A stretch of DNA of 64,000 nt from CALJDF01 sp038121105 (GCA_038121105.1 JAYONB010000013.1:1-64000), one strand, 5' to 3'. Positions 34,485-43,692 are shown, counted from the first letter of the stretch. Notes: generated by a model not told the origin, from the letters alone. Numbers and translations are program-made.

Positions 34485-36539
34485 ATGGACTCTCGCTGGA
34501 AGAACGCCGAAGCCCGCGACTATGTCGCCCGTTACCTCGATCAAGGCATTAACGAGGACGTCGCCTTGCGTGTCTACACCACGCGTCTATTGGGTAGCGA
34601 CCCACGGCTGGTCTTGCACGGCGGCGGCAACACCTCGGTCAAAACCTCGGTTCCCGATCAGTTGGGCGATCCGACCGAGGTCCTCTGCGTAAAAGGATCG
34701 GGTTGGGACATGGGTCATATCGAGCCCGCGGGGCTGCCTGCGGTCCGGATGGATGTTCTCCTGCGGCTCAGGTCGTTCGATACTTTAAGCGATGAAGATA
34801 TGGTGTCGATCCAGCGATCCGCGCTGATTGACCCCGCATCGCCCAATCCCTCGGTCGAGACCCTGCTGCACGCTTTCCTGCCGCATAAATTCGTCGATCA
34901 CACGCATTCCACGGCTGTATTGGCCCTGACCGATCAACCCGACGGCGACGCGATTTGTGCCGAAGTTTACGGCGGTCGTGCCGCGTTGGTTCCCTACGTG
35001 ATGCCCGGGTTTGGTCTTGCCAAGTTGGCAGCCGACGTTCAGGCCGCAAATCCCGATGTCGAGGGGCTAATCTTGCTCAAACACGGCATTTTCAGCTTTG
35101 GCGAGACCGCAGAAGAGGCTTACAGCCGCATGGTTGCGCTGGTGTCGTTGGCCGAGGACCGTATCGAGAATGCCGGGAAGATGACGTTTAAGGCGGTCGC
35201 TCTGCCGAAAACGTTACCGGTGGAAGAGGTCGCGCCCATTCTACGCGGCGCGGTAGCCGAGTGCTTGAACGACAACGACGACGTGTGGCGGCGGCAGATC
35301 TTGGCGTTTCGTACCTCCGAGGCGATTCGCAACTTCGTCGATGGCGAAGATGTGGCGCGGTACTCCCAACAGGGCGTCGTCACTCCCGACCATACGATCC
35401 GAACCAAGAATTGGCCGGTGGTGATGCCGGTACCCACGGACCAAGCCGCCTTCAAAAAAGGCGCGATCGATGCAATGTCGGCTTTCGTTGCGGCGTACCA
35501 CGACTATTTCGTTCGCCACAACGGCAAACGGGGAGGCGAGAAAACCGAGCTCGATCCCATGCCGCGGGTCGCCCTCGTTCCCGGTGTCGGGATATTCGGG
35601 ATGGGCGCCTCGGCAAAGGCCGCCGCGATCGCCGCCGATATTACGGAAAACATGATCGATGTTGTCACGGATGCCGAAGCGATCGGGCAATTTCAGCCCG
35701 TTTCCGAGGCCGATCTCTTCGATGTCGAATACTGGTCGCTTGAGCAGGCCAAGCTGGGCAAGGGCATTGAAAAACCCTTGGCACGCCAGGTCGTCGTGGT
35801 CACGGGCGGAGCCGGCGGTATTGGTGCGGCGACGGCGCAAGCGTTTGCCGCGCAAGGTGCCGAGGTCGCGATCTTAGATCGCGACGATGCCGGCGCGCGC
35901 CGCACCGCGGGCGAAATCGGCGGCGCCGCGTTGGGCTTTGGCTGCGATGTCGTGGATCCTCAACAGATCTCTAGGGCGTTCGCCCAGGTCTGCAGCGCGT
36001 TCGGCGGGGTCGATGTTGTCGTTTCGAACGCCGGTGCCGCCTGGCAGGGCCGAATTGGCGAGGTCAGCGATGCCGAACTGCGGGCCTCTTTCGAACTTAA
36101 CTTTTTCGCCCATCAGGGAATCGCGCAAGAAGCCACGCGCATCATGCTGGCGCAGGGCACGGGCGGTTGCCTGCTGTTCAATACGTCGAAGCAGGCAATC
36201 AACCCCGGACCCGATTTCGGCCCCTATGGTCTGCCCAAGGCCGCCACGTTGTTTCTGATGCGCCAATATGCCCTGGATTACGGCGACGCCGGCATACGGA
36301 CCGGCGCGGTCAACGCCGACCGGGTCAATACCGGCATTTTCGCCGACGGCTTGTTGGAACAGCGGGCCCAAGCCCGCGGCCTGACACCCGAGCAATACTT
36401 GCGCAGCGGCAATTTGCTGAACCGCGAGGTCAAGGCGGGTGATGTCGCCCGCGCGTTCGTCGACCTCGCCCTAGCGCGAAAATCAACCGGAGCGGTAATG
36501 ACCGTCGACGGCGGTAACATCGCCGCTGCGCTGCGTTAG
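34485..36539 (+). CDS. bifunctional class II aldolase / short-chain dehydrogenase
   Basis: 684 residues. The N-terminal half (1-about 400) is a class II aldolase/adducin domain: LHGGGNTSVKT phosphate-binding site, zinc ligands H139 and H141 in DHTHS, and a third His in LLKHGIFSFG. The C-terminal half (about 425-684) is an SDR: VTGGAGGIG nucleotide loop, NAGAAWQG, catalytic Tyr-x-x-x-Lys as YGLPK (about 580), and a typical C-terminus MTVDGGNIAAAL. Fusions of this design act on rhamnulose-1-phosphate (aldolase plus lactaldehyde dehydrogenase). Here, 38 bases after mtnA, a better guess is 5-methylthioribulose-1-phosphate or 5-deoxyribulose-1-phosphate, giving DHAP and an aldehyde that the SDR half converts further (inference). 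Confidence 0.9.
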   Translation: MDSRWKNAEARDYVARYLDQGINEDVALRVYTTRLLGSDPRLVLHGGGNTSVKTSVPDQLGDPTEVLCVKGSGWDMGHIEPAGLPAVRMDVLLRLRSFDTLSDEDMVSIQRSALIDPASPNPSVETLLHAFLPHKFVDHTHSTAVLALTDQPDGDAICAEVYGGRAALVPYVMPGFGLAKLAADVQAANPDVEGLILLKHGIFSFGETAEEAYSRMVALVSLAEDRIENAGKMTFKAVALPKTLPVEEVAPILRGAVAECLNDNDDVWRRQILAFRTSEAIRNFVDGEDVARYSQQGVVTPDHTIRTKNWPVVMPVPTDQAAFKKGAIDAMSAFVAAYHDYFVRHNGKRGGEKTELDPMPRVALVPGVGIFGMGASAKAAAIAADITENMIDVVTDAEAIGQFQPVSEADLFDVEYWSLEQAKLGKGIEKPLARQVVVVTGGAGGIGAATAQAFAAQGAEVAILDRDDAGARRTAGEIGGAALGFGCDVVDPQQISRAFAQVCSAFGGVDVVVSNAGAAWQGRIGEVSDAELRASFELNFFAHQGIAQEATRIMLAQGTGGCLLFNTSKQAINPGPDFGPYGLPKAATLFLMRQYALDYGDAGIRTGAVNADRVNTGIFADGLLEQRAQARGLTPEQYLRSGNLLNREVKAGDVARAFVDLALARKSTGAVMTVDGGNIAAALR

Positions 36540-36547
36540 AATACCTC

Positions 36548-36751
36548 ATGAGCGCCCACATTGATGGGATCGACCACGCTGTTTTGGCGGTCGCCGATCT
36601 GACAAAGGCTAAAGAGACCTACCAACGGCTGGGCTTCACGACGACACCGCGCCGCCGCATGGTGGGGAACAACGCGACCACAGCGAGAACCAGAAGTTCG
36701 GCGACCACGAAGGGCATGCACGGCGGCGGAAGGATTCCCAGCCGGTTCTAG
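36548..36751 (+). pseudogene. remnant of a VOC/glyoxalase-family gene
   Basis: The first about 32 residues (DGIDHAVLAVADLTKAKETYQRLGFTTTP) are a clear beta-alpha-beta start of a vicinal-oxygen-chelate domain, including the conserved early His. The rest of the 67-residue frame loses all family similarity, and no other frame restores it. An intact member would be at least twice as long. It begins eight bases after the aldolase fusion gene, so it was probably the operon's last gene before a deletion. Confidence 0.6.
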
Positions 36752-36782
36752 GTTGACTCGAAGAAAATGGCCAATTGTCCGG

Positions 36783-38105
36783 TCAAAAGCGTGGCGGATC
36801 GAGGCCGTCGTTGCGCATCGCTTGGGCGTCTTGGCGTCGAAAACGAGGCACCATCATCCGTGCCACCAGCCGCATCATCGGCGGGACGTAGCTGGGTGCC
36901 TCGATCGGGGCGGCCAGTTGATTTTTTGGGGTGCCGCTCAGGAAATCCGCCAGGACGGTGCCCAACGCCGTCCCGGTTGGGATACCGCGCCCGGAAAACC
37001 CGACGGCGGTCATGAGTCCGGGGGCAAGTTCAAACAGGCGCGGGAACAGATCCGCCCGCAGATCGATCGCGCCGGTCCAGAAGTACTCCCATTTGACGCC
37101 GGCCAATTGCGGCCATGCCCAGGTGTAGCGCCGGTCGAGGAGGTCTTGCATGCCGCGACGGCTCATCCCGAACCAACTCGCGCTATTGAATGCCGTCACC
37201 AAGCGTCCGCCGGTGTCGATCATCAGGGCAAAGGTATCGCGTCGAGTGTCGACGAGGTGGTTGCCCTGGGGTAGCACGGTGCGGCGCACCTCGTCGCTTA
37301 GAGGGGCCGACGCGGCGCACCCGAGCGCAAACGGCGCGTAGGTCTGTTTCAGGCGGGGCCACAGCGCTTTGCCGTAGGCGCCGGTGGCGATGACCACCTG
37401 GTCGGCCGACACCGTGCCGCGCCGCGTCGTCACACGCCACGCCGAGCCGCTACGTTCGAGGCGATCCACCGGAGTTTGGGTAAAGATGCGAGCGCCTTCC
37501 TGAAGCGCCGCGGCGGCGAGCCCGCGGGCATAGCTCAAGGGCTGCATGTTGCCCGCATTTTCGTACACCCAGGCGCCGTGGAACTTGTCCGAGCCGGTTA
37601 ACGCCGTCGTCTGGTCGCGGTCGAGCAGCTGCATCGGTCGGCCCAGAGACTGATAGTCGGCGTATTTTTCTTCCAAGACCGCCATCATGCTCGGCGTATG
37701 GGCCGCATGGATGCAACCGGCCTGCACTAACTCGCATTCGATCTTGTATTTGTCGACGAGGCCGAAAATCAAATCGGCGGCGCCGGTCTGAAGGGCGATC
37801 AACCGCTCGGCTTTGTCGGCGCCGAGGCGCTTTTTCAGATTGGCGAGCGAGAACTCAGGCCGAAAATGAAAAGTCGGCGTCAGGTGGCCCCCGTTTCGAC
37901 CCGATCCGCCAGCGCCGATTTCGTCAGCTTCGAGGACAACCGCGTCGATGCCGCGTTGGGCGAGGTGTAGGGCTGTCGAAAGGCCGGTATAGCCGGCCCC
38001 GACGATGGCCACCGAAACGCGATGGTCACCATCTAGCGGTGCGGTCGGGGGCGCCGGTGCGGCGGTTGCCGACCACATCGCTTCGGCGAGGTCGCCGCTG
38101 ACCAT
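36783..38105 (-). CDS. FAD-dependent amine/amino-acid oxidoreductase (DAO family)
   Basis: 440 residues from the ATG at 38105; a much longer frame runs antisense-like through the next gene and is not used. Rossmann motif VAIVGAGYTGLSTALHLAQRG near residue 32, then the GGSGRNGGH flavin motif and ATGAYG. The C-terminal TAVGFSGRGIPTGTALG closes the FAD site. Resembles gamma-glutamylputrescine oxidase (PuuB) and related DAO enzymes; substrate unproven. Last gene of a leftward unit with the hydrolase and MaoC genes. Confidence 0.85.
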   Translation of the reverse strand: MVSGDLAEAMWSATAAPAPPTAPLDGDHRVSVAIVGAGYTGLSTALHLAQRGIDAVVLEADEIGAGGSGRNGGHLTPTFHFRPEFSLANLKKRLGADKAERLIALQTGAADLIFGLVDKYKIECELVQAGCIHAAHTPSMMAVLEEKYADYQSLGRPMQLLDRDQTTALTGSDKFHGAWVYENAGNMQPLSYARGLAAAALQEGARIFTQTPVDRLERSGSAWRVTTRRGTVSADQVVIATGAYGKALWPRLKQTYAPFALGCAASAPLSDEVRRTVLPQGNHLVDTRRDTFALMIDTGGRLVTAFNSASWFGMSRRGMQDLLDRRYTWAWPQLAGVKWEYFWTGAIDLRADLFPRLFELAPGLMTAVGFSGRGIPTGTALGTVLADFLSGTPKNQLAAPIEAPSYVPPMMRLVARMMVPRFRRQDAQAMRNDGLDPPRF

Positions 38106-38110
38106 CGCGT

Positions 38111-38782
38111 TTAGCCGATATGTTCTTTGAAAAAGGCCATGGTGCGTTCGGTCGACAGTTTGTCGCTTTCCGCGTGATACGACGGGCGTTGGTCGCAATG
38201 GAAGCCGTGCTCGGCCTCGGCGTAACGGTATACCGGCACATCCGGGTGGGCGGCTTTGATTTTTTCGACGGTCTCGATCGGGATGCCGTGATCCTTGTCG
38301 CCGAAGTGCAGCTCGACCGGCACCTTGGGAGATTCGTCGATAAAGTCGATCACCCGTCCGCCGTAATAACCTGAGGCGCAGTCGACGCCGCTGTCGCGCA
38401 CCGCCGAGACCCACGCCACGGTGCCACCCCAACAATAGCCGACCAAGCCGACCTTGCCGTATTGTTTGACCGCGCCCGAGGCGGCGCGCAGGTCTTTGAC
38501 GACGTTGTCCCAATCGATCTTCATCGCAAAGCCGCGCCCGGTCTCGACGCCATCGGCGTCGTAGCCGAGGTCTACGCCTTTCTGCAATCGGTCGAACATG
38601 GCCGGCGCGATCGCCGCATAACCGGCTTGTGCAAACTTGTCGGCGTCCTCTCGGATATGGCTGTTCACGCCGAAGATCTCCTGGATCACGACCACCGCGC
38701 CTTTGGGGGCGCCCGCAGGCAAGGCAAGGTAGGCGTCGAGTTCGAAGCCGTCTTCGGCTTTCAGTGTGATGTCTTCACCCAT
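38111..38782 (-). CDS. dienelactone hydrolase family protein
   Basis: 223 residues, alpha/beta hydrolase with a Cys nucleophile (GYCWGG, about 118), Asp in GDKDHGIP and His in AEHGFHCDQR, the DLH triad. Cytoplasmic esterase/lactonase; true substrate unknown. The start overlaps the MaoC gene by eight bases and its stop lies five bases before the oxidoreductase start. Confidence 0.9.
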   Translation of the reverse strand: MGEDITLKAEDGFELDAYLALPAGAPKGAVVVIQEIFGVNSHIREDADKFAQAGYAAIAPAMFDRLQKGVDLGYDADGVETGRGFAMKIDWDNVVKDLRAASGAVKQYGKVGLVGYCWGGTVAWVSAVRDSGVDCASGYYGGRVIDFIDESPKVPVELHFGDKDHGIPIETVEKIKAAHPDVPVYRYAEAEHGFHCDQRPSYHAESDKLSTERTMAFFKEHIG

Positions 38783-39248
38783 GATCTTCTCCCTTTTCGA
38801 CAGCCTCCGGCCGACGTCGCATGAAATTATTGGTCGTCAGGCCCATCACCACCTCGTTTTTCTGGTTCAGCACCTGGTAGCGCGTCTTCACGATACCCCG
38901 GTCTGGCTTGCTCTGCGAGGGCCGCGCCCCGATGATCTCGCCTTCGACGCGCAAAAAATCGCCGGGGCGGACCGGCCTTAGCCAGCGCAATTCATCGATG
39001 CCGGGCGACACCATGCCGCTCGACTCGTCCATGATCGAGTCGACCATCATCTTCATGAAGATGGCTGAGGTATGCCACCCACTGGCGATCAGGCCGCCCA
39101 TGTCGGTCGTGGCGGCAAACGCCGGGTCTGTGTGAATGCGTTGCGGGTCGTATTTGGTTGCGAACTCGATGATCTCTTGCTCGGTGACCTCGTAGGAACC
39201 AAACGAAATTTTATGGCCGACGGTGATGTCTTCCAGATAACGCGTCAT
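38775..39248 (-). CDS. MaoC-like hot-dog dehydratase
   Basis: 157 residues. R-specific enoyl-CoA hydratase type hot-dog fold: the active-site Asp/His pair lies in YDPQRIHTDPAFA, followed by GLIASGWHTSAIFMKM. Hydrates or dehydrates an acyl-CoA. Six bases after the ychF stop and coupled to the hydrolase gene; the three downstream genes may handle one carboxylic-acid pathway (inference). Confidence 0.9.
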   Translation of the reverse strand: MTRYLEDITVGHKISFGSYEVTEQEIIEFATKYDPQRIHTDPAFAATTDMGGLIASGWHTSAIFMKMMVDSIMDESSGMVSPGIDELRWLRPVRPGDFLRVEGEIIGARPSQSKPDRGIVKTRYQVLNQKNEVVMGLTTNNFMRRRPEAVEKGEDHG

Positions 39249-39254
39249 GGGATC

Positions 39255-40355
39255 TCACACATTGAATCGGAACAACAAGATATCGCCGTCCCGGACTAGG
39301 TAGTCGCGTCCCTCCGCCCGCATTTTGCCGGCTTCCTTGGCGCCAACTTCGGCGCCGCAGGCGATGTAGTCGTCGTAGGCGATGGTCTCGGCCCGGATGA
39401 ACCCGCGTTCGAAATCGCTATGGATGACGCCGGCGGCTTCCGGGGCCTTGGCGCCCTGGCGGACCGTCCATGCACGGGTTTCTTTGGGGCCGGAGGTGAA
39501 GAACGTGATGAGGGATAGAAGGTCGTAGCCGGCGCGAATGATCCGGGCGAGACCGGTTTCCGTCAGGCCCATCTCGGTCAGGAAAGCTTGGCGTTCTGCG
39601 GGATCTTCGATTTGCGCCACTTCCGCCTCGATAGCCGCCGCAATGACGACACAGCCCGCGCCTTGCGCCGCGGCCCATTCGGCGACCGCGTCGGAAGCCG
39701 CGTTGCCCTGGGCCGCCGAATCCTCTTCGACATTGCACACATAAAGGACCGGCTTGGCCGTGAGGAGTTGCAGGCTCTGCCAGTCCTGCATCCGATCTTC
39801 CGGCACGCTGGCGGTGCGCGCCGGTCGACCGTCGCGCAGGGCCTCCAGCGCCAATTGCATCAGATCGAGCTGCGCCTTGGCGTCGCGGTCGCCACCCTTG
39901 GCCTTTTTCCCCAATGCGTCGGCGCGGCGTTCGAGGCTTTCGAGATCGGCGATCATCAGCTCTGTCTCGACGGTATCGGCATCGGCGATCGGGTCGATGC
40001 GCCCCTCGACGTGCGTAATGTTTTCGTCTTCGAAGCAACGCAACACATGAACGATCGCGTCGACTTCACGAATGTGACCGAGGAATTGATTGCCCAATCC
40101 CTCGCCCTTGCTTGCGCCGCGTACGAGGCCGGCGATGTCGGCAAAGTCGAGGTAGGTCGGGATAATTTGGGCCGATTTGGAGAGGGCCGCGATCTTCTCG
40201 AGTCGGGAGTCGGGCACCGAAACCCGACCGACGTTGGGTTCGATGGTGCAGAACGGATAATTCGCCGCTTCGGCTTGCGCCGTGCTGGTCAACGCGTTGA
40301 AGATCGTCGATTTACCGACGTTGGGCAGGCCAACGATGCCGCAGGTGAACCCCAT
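39255..40355 (-). CDS. ychF: redox-regulated ribosome-binding ATPase YchF (Obg family)
   Basis: 366 residues. P-loop GLPNVGKST, G3-like DIAGLVRGASKGEGLGNQFL, and the ATP-specifying NVEE in the G4 region. A C-terminal TGS domain carries FTSGPKETRAWT and DGDILLFRFNV. Full length. Six bases after pth, in the usual pth-ychF order. Confidence 0.97.
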   Translation of the reverse strand: MGFTCGIVGLPNVGKSTIFNALTSTAQAEAANYPFCTIEPNVGRVSVPDSRLEKIAALSKSAQIIPTYLDFADIAGLVRGASKGEGLGNQFLGHIREVDAIVHVLRCFEDENITHVEGRIDPIADADTVETELMIADLESLERRADALGKKAKGGDRDAKAQLDLMQLALEALRDGRPARTASVPEDRMQDWQSLQLLTAKPVLYVCNVEEDSAAQGNAASDAVAEWAAAQGAGCVVIAAAIEAEVAQIEDPAERQAFLTEMGLTETGLARIIRAGYDLLSLITFFTSGPKETRAWTVRQGAKAPEAAGVIHSDFERGFIRAETIAYDDYIACGAEVGAKEAGKMRAEGRDYLVRDGDILLFRFNV

Positions 40356-40361
40356 AAGCGG

Positions 40362-40961
40362 TTATGCCGCGCCTGGTTTTGGGCCGGACTTGGCCGGCGA
40401 AAGCCGTTGCGCGACCTGATTCGAAAAACCTGGAATATCGCCGATCGCCAGAGCCGGAACGGCGTCGCTGACGGCGTCGATGACATTCGTGACCCACACC
40501 ATGTCGGCATTGGAAAAATTGCCGAGAACATGGCTGGATACGCGGTCTCGGTCGCCAGGATGCCCGATGCCAAGACGGACGCGGACATAATTGCGGCCGA
40601 TGTGGGAATCAAGGCTGCGGAGGCCGTTATGTCCGGCATTGCCGCCGCCTTGCTTGCAGCGCACCTTCCCTGCGTCGAGATCGATCTCGTCGTACAAAAC
40701 GATGACATCCTCCGGTTCGAGCCGGTAATAGCGCATGGCTTGCGTCACGGCACGACCGGACTCGTTCATGTAGGTCTCGGGTTTGAGCGCAAAGGCACGT
40801 TTGCCGGATAAACGACCGTCGGCGGCCTGGCCCTGAAAGCGGCGACGCCAAGGCCCGAAGCTGTAGCGCCGGGCGATCTCGTCGACCGCCATAAAGCCGA
40901 TGTTGTGACGGTTCTTGGCGTAGTCCTGGCCGGGGTTGCCCAGCCCAACCAGCAGAACCAT
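40362..40961 (-). CDS. pth: peptidyl-tRNA hydrolase
   Basis: 199 residues. LVGLGNPGQDYAKNRHNIGF carries the catalytic His and substrate-binding Asn; the YMNESG and GGGNAGHNGLRS motifs are present. Recycles stalled peptidyl-tRNA. Follows rplY by 32 bases; the C-terminus is somewhat extended and Pro/Lys-rich. Confidence 0.96.
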   Translation of the reverse strand: MVLLVGLGNPGQDYAKNRHNIGFMAVDEIARRYSFGPWRRRFQGQAADGRLSGKRAFALKPETYMNESGRAVTQAMRYYRLEPEDVIVLYDEIDLDAGKVRCKQGGGNAGHNGLRSLDSHIGRNYVRVRLGIGHPGDRDRVSSHVLGNFSNADMVWVTNVIDAVSDAVPALAIGDIPGFSNQVAQRLSPAKSGPKPGAA

Positions 40962-40993
40962 GACAGACCGAACGGGAAGGCGCGGCGCGGTGC

Positions 40994-41674
40994 CTAGCCT
41001 TCGCCGCCCTCTTCTTTCTTCTCGCCTTCGCCTTCTTCGCCCTCGGCGCCTTCTTCGGCTCCTTCGCCTTCCTCGCCCTCGACGTCTTCTTCGACCTCGG
41101 CCTGAATCGTCGGCGCGGCGATCGTCGCAACGGTGAAGTCGCGATCGCTGATGACGGGCTTGGCGCCACCGGGCAGATCGATCGAGCTAATGCGGATGCT
41201 GTCGCCGATCTCTAAACCTCCGAGGTTCGCCAACAGAATCTCGGGAATGGCGCCGGCGCGACATTTCAGTTCGACGGCGTGGCGCACGATGTTGAGCACA
41301 CCACCGACCTTGAGGCCTGGGCACTCTTCTTCCCCCACGAACTGAACCGGGACCTCAACGTTGATGAGCGTCGAATCGGTGACCCGCAGAAAATCGACAT
41401 GCATCGGTACGTCGGTCACCGGGTGATAGTGAATATCGCGCGGAAGGACATGTTCCTTCCCGTTTCCCCCAAGGTCGATGTCGAGCAGGCGGCTGGTAAA
41501 ACCACCTTGTTCGATTTCCTGCACGAGCTTGCGACGCTCGATCGCAATAATCGTGGGATCTTTCTTGGCGCCGTAAATGACGCAGGGAACCATGCCGGCT
41601 CGGCGGGCAGCGCGGGCGGCCCCTTTTCCAGCCCGCTCTCTCACCTGCGCGGCGATCACATTTTGGTCGCTCAT
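40994..41674 (-). CDS. rplY: ribosomal protein bL25 (CTC/TL5 form)
   Basis: 226 residues. The N-terminal 5S-rRNA-binding domain (REREGKG-like: RERAGKGAARAARRAGMVPCVIYGAKKDP) and the C-terminal TL5 domain (HVDFLRVTDSTLINVEVPVQF) are both present. An unusual tail of about 45 residues is almost only Glu, Gly and Ala. Heads the rplY-pth-ychF operon. Confidence 0.96.
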   Translation of the reverse strand: MSDQNVIAAQVRERAGKGAARAARRAGMVPCVIYGAKKDPTIIAIERRKLVQEIEQGGFTSRLLDIDLGGNGKEHVLPRDIHYHPVTDVPMHVDFLRVTDSTLINVEVPVQFVGEEECPGLKVGGVLNIVRHAVELKCRAGAIPEILLANLGGLEIGDSIRISSIDLPGGAKPVISDRDFTVATIAAPTIQAEVEEDVEGEEGEGAEEGAEGEEGEGEKKEEGGEG

Positions 41675-41781
41675 CGCAATTCTCCAATGTTTTCGGCGGA
41701 CCGAGGTCCGCTAAAGCCCCGGCCTCCAGGGGTGCCGGCAGCGCTAAAGCGGCGCTTTCTAAACCTATTTGGGGGCGATTC

Positions 41782-42714
41782 CTAGTCCCAGAGGCTGGAA
41801 ACCGAGGATTCATCGCTGATTCGGCGCATCGCCTCGGCCATCAGCGGCGCTGTGGTGAGGCGGCGGATGTTTTCGGACACCCGCATCGCCTCCGTGGCCA
41901 CGATCGTGTCGGTGGTGACTAGGGTCTCGAGGGCCGAACTGGCGACCCTAGCCACGGCCCCACCGGACAAGACGCCGTGGGTTACGTAGGCCATGACCGA
42001 TTCGGCACCCTGCTCCTTGAGGGCATTGGCTGCATTACAAAGGGTCCCGGCAGAATCCACGATATCGTCGATCAAGATGCACCGCCGGCCTTCGACGTCG
42101 CCGATGATGTGCATCACCTCGGACACACCTGCACGCTCGCGCCGTTTATCCACAATGGCGAGGTCCGCATCGAGACGCCGCGCGACAGCACGGGTGCGGA
42201 TAACACCGCCGACGTCCGGCGAAACGAACATCAAGTTGTCGTTGCCGTACCGATCCTTGATGTCCTTGGCCATAATTGGCGCGGCATAAAGGTTGTCGGT
42301 CGGAATGTCGAAGAACCCCTGAATCTGGCCGGCATGCAGATCGAGGGTAAGGACCCGGTCGGCGCCGGCTTCCGTGATGAGGTTGGCGACAAGTTTGGCC
42401 GATATCGGCGTCCGCGGTCCGGGTTTACGGTCTTGTCTGGCATATCCGAAATAGGGAAGCACAGCGGTGATCCGGCGGGCCGAGGCACGACGCACGGCGT
42501 CGATGATGACCAGCAATTCCATCAAGTTGTCATTGGCCGGGTAGGAGGTCGATTGGAAGACGAACACGTCCTCGCCCCGCATGTTCTCGTGGATCTCGAC
42601 AAAAACCTCCATATCGGCGAAGCGCCGAATCGAGGCCTTGGACAACGGTAGATTGAGGTAGGCGGCGACCGCCTCGGCCAATGGTCTGTTGCTGTTGCCG
42701 GCGATGATTTTCAT
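41782..42714 (-). CDS. prs: ribose-phosphate pyrophosphokinase
   Basis: 310 residues. Makes PRPP from ribose-5-phosphate and ATP. ATP/flexible-loop region FGYARQDRKPGPRTPISAK, LDLHAGQIQGFFDIPTDNL, and the PRPP-binding loop CILIDDIVDSAGTLC. Class I type. Supplies PRPP for the Apt reaction encoded elsewhere in the window. Confidence 0.97.
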   Translation of the reverse strand: MKIIAGNSNRPLAEAVAAYLNLPLSKASIRRFADMEVFVEIHENMRGEDVFVFQSTSYPANDNLMELLVIIDAVRRASARRITAVLPYFGYARQDRKPGPRTPISAKLVANLITEAGADRVLTLDLHAGQIQGFFDIPTDNLYAAPIMAKDIKDRYGNDNLMFVSPDVGGVIRTRAVARRLDADLAIVDKRRERAGVSEVMHIIGDVEGRRCILIDDIVDSAGTLCNAANALKEQGAESVMAYVTHGVLSGGAVARVASSALETLVTTDTIVATEAMRVSENIRRLTTAPLMAEAMRRISDESSVSSLWD

Positions 42715-42795
42715 TGCTGGCGGGTCACTGGCCGGATGCTTGGCGACATGGAAAAACCCAAGGGGCGTCAGAAGCGCGCGGACTGTAACAACGGG

Positions 42796-42820
42796 TGGAC
42801 CAGCTGTAAATGCTGGGCCA
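42796..42820 (-). repeat. inverted repeat beyond the carbonic anhydrase gene
   Basis: TGGACCAGC and GCTGGGCCA (one mismatch) around a seven-base AT-rich loop, just past the carbonic anhydrase stop on the minus strand. No T-run follows, so it is a possible mRNA 3'-end hairpin rather than a proven terminator. Confidence 0.35.
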
Positions 42821-42824
42821 AGCG

Positions 42825-43454
42825 TTAGTTGATCTCGGCAAAAACGCCGGTTTCAGGGTCGCGCATATGGAGCACACCGGTCGAGATATCGAAATAGCCA
42901 CCGTGTAACGACATCCTGCCCGCGCTGACCCGGTCGGCGACAAAGGGAAAGGTCATGAGGTTCTTCAACGATTGGCCAATACCCGCAAGCTCGAGGCTCA
43001 CAAGCTGCTTGTTGTGCGGGTTTGAAGAATCGATGGTCTGCCGGACGTCATCCAATATCGAAACCCAACGACCGATAAAAGAGCTGTCTTTGCGTTGGGT
43101 TAGGCTCGCCTCAATACCCCCGCAGCGGGCATGGCCCAGCACGAGGATGTGCGATACCTCGAGCCCGGTCACGGCAAACTCCAGGGCAGCAGAGGTGCCG
43201 TGGAAGTTGTCGCTGGGCGAATAGGGCGGCACCAGATTGGCGACGTTGCGGACGACGAAAATCTCGCCGGGCGCAGTGTCGAAGATCAAGGCCGGGTCCG
43301 CTCTGGAGTCGCAGCAGGCGATGATCATCACTCGCGGCGACTGGCCCAGATCCGCGAGGCGCTGATAGAGCGCATTCTGCTGTACGAATCGCCCTGACCG
43401 AAACCTCCGGTACCCCGCGACCAAGTCCTCGAATTCGTCCTCGCTTTGGGTCAT
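42825..43454 (-). CDS. beta-class carbonic anhydrase
   Basis: 209 residues from the ATG at 43454 (a longer in-frame start would add 19 residues). Zinc site: CCDSR supplies Cys and Asp, GHARCGG supplies His and Cys; RNVANLVPPY is the family strand. Interconverts CO2 and bicarbonate. Divergent from the bicarbonate transporter gene across a 238-base shared control region. Confidence 0.95.
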   Translation of the reverse strand: MTQSEDEFEDLVAGYRRFRSGRFVQQNALYQRLADLGQSPRVMIIACCDSRADPALIFDTAPGEIFVVRNVANLVPPYSPSDNFHGTSAALEFAVTGLEVSHILVLGHARCGGIEASLTQRKDSSFIGRWVSILDDVRQTIDSSNPHNKQLVSLELAGIGQSLKNLMTFPFVADRVSAGRMSLHGGYFDISTGVLHMRDPETGVFAEIN

Positions 43455-43692
43455 CAATACCGATGTCAGCAGTTCTGCGTTTTGGGGCGGCCCCGCCGAA
43501 CGGCGGTCCAAAATGACCCAACAAGAATAGCGGATTTCCCGCCAATATCCATTCTTCGAGAAGGGGCATCCGGGGGTTGTCCGAACGGCGTCCGCCCCTT
43601 AAGTCCCGCGCATTCGTCATTGTTGGCGGGCTGTGCGTTCGATTGAGTGCCGGCTCCAACAGCGCATCTTGTTTTCGGATGGGTAGCATCAA

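Noticed and set aside
39588..40811. 407-codon plus-strand frame opposite ychF and pth
   Set aside because: Lies wholly antisense to two clear housekeeping genes; composition is the mirror of their codon pattern.
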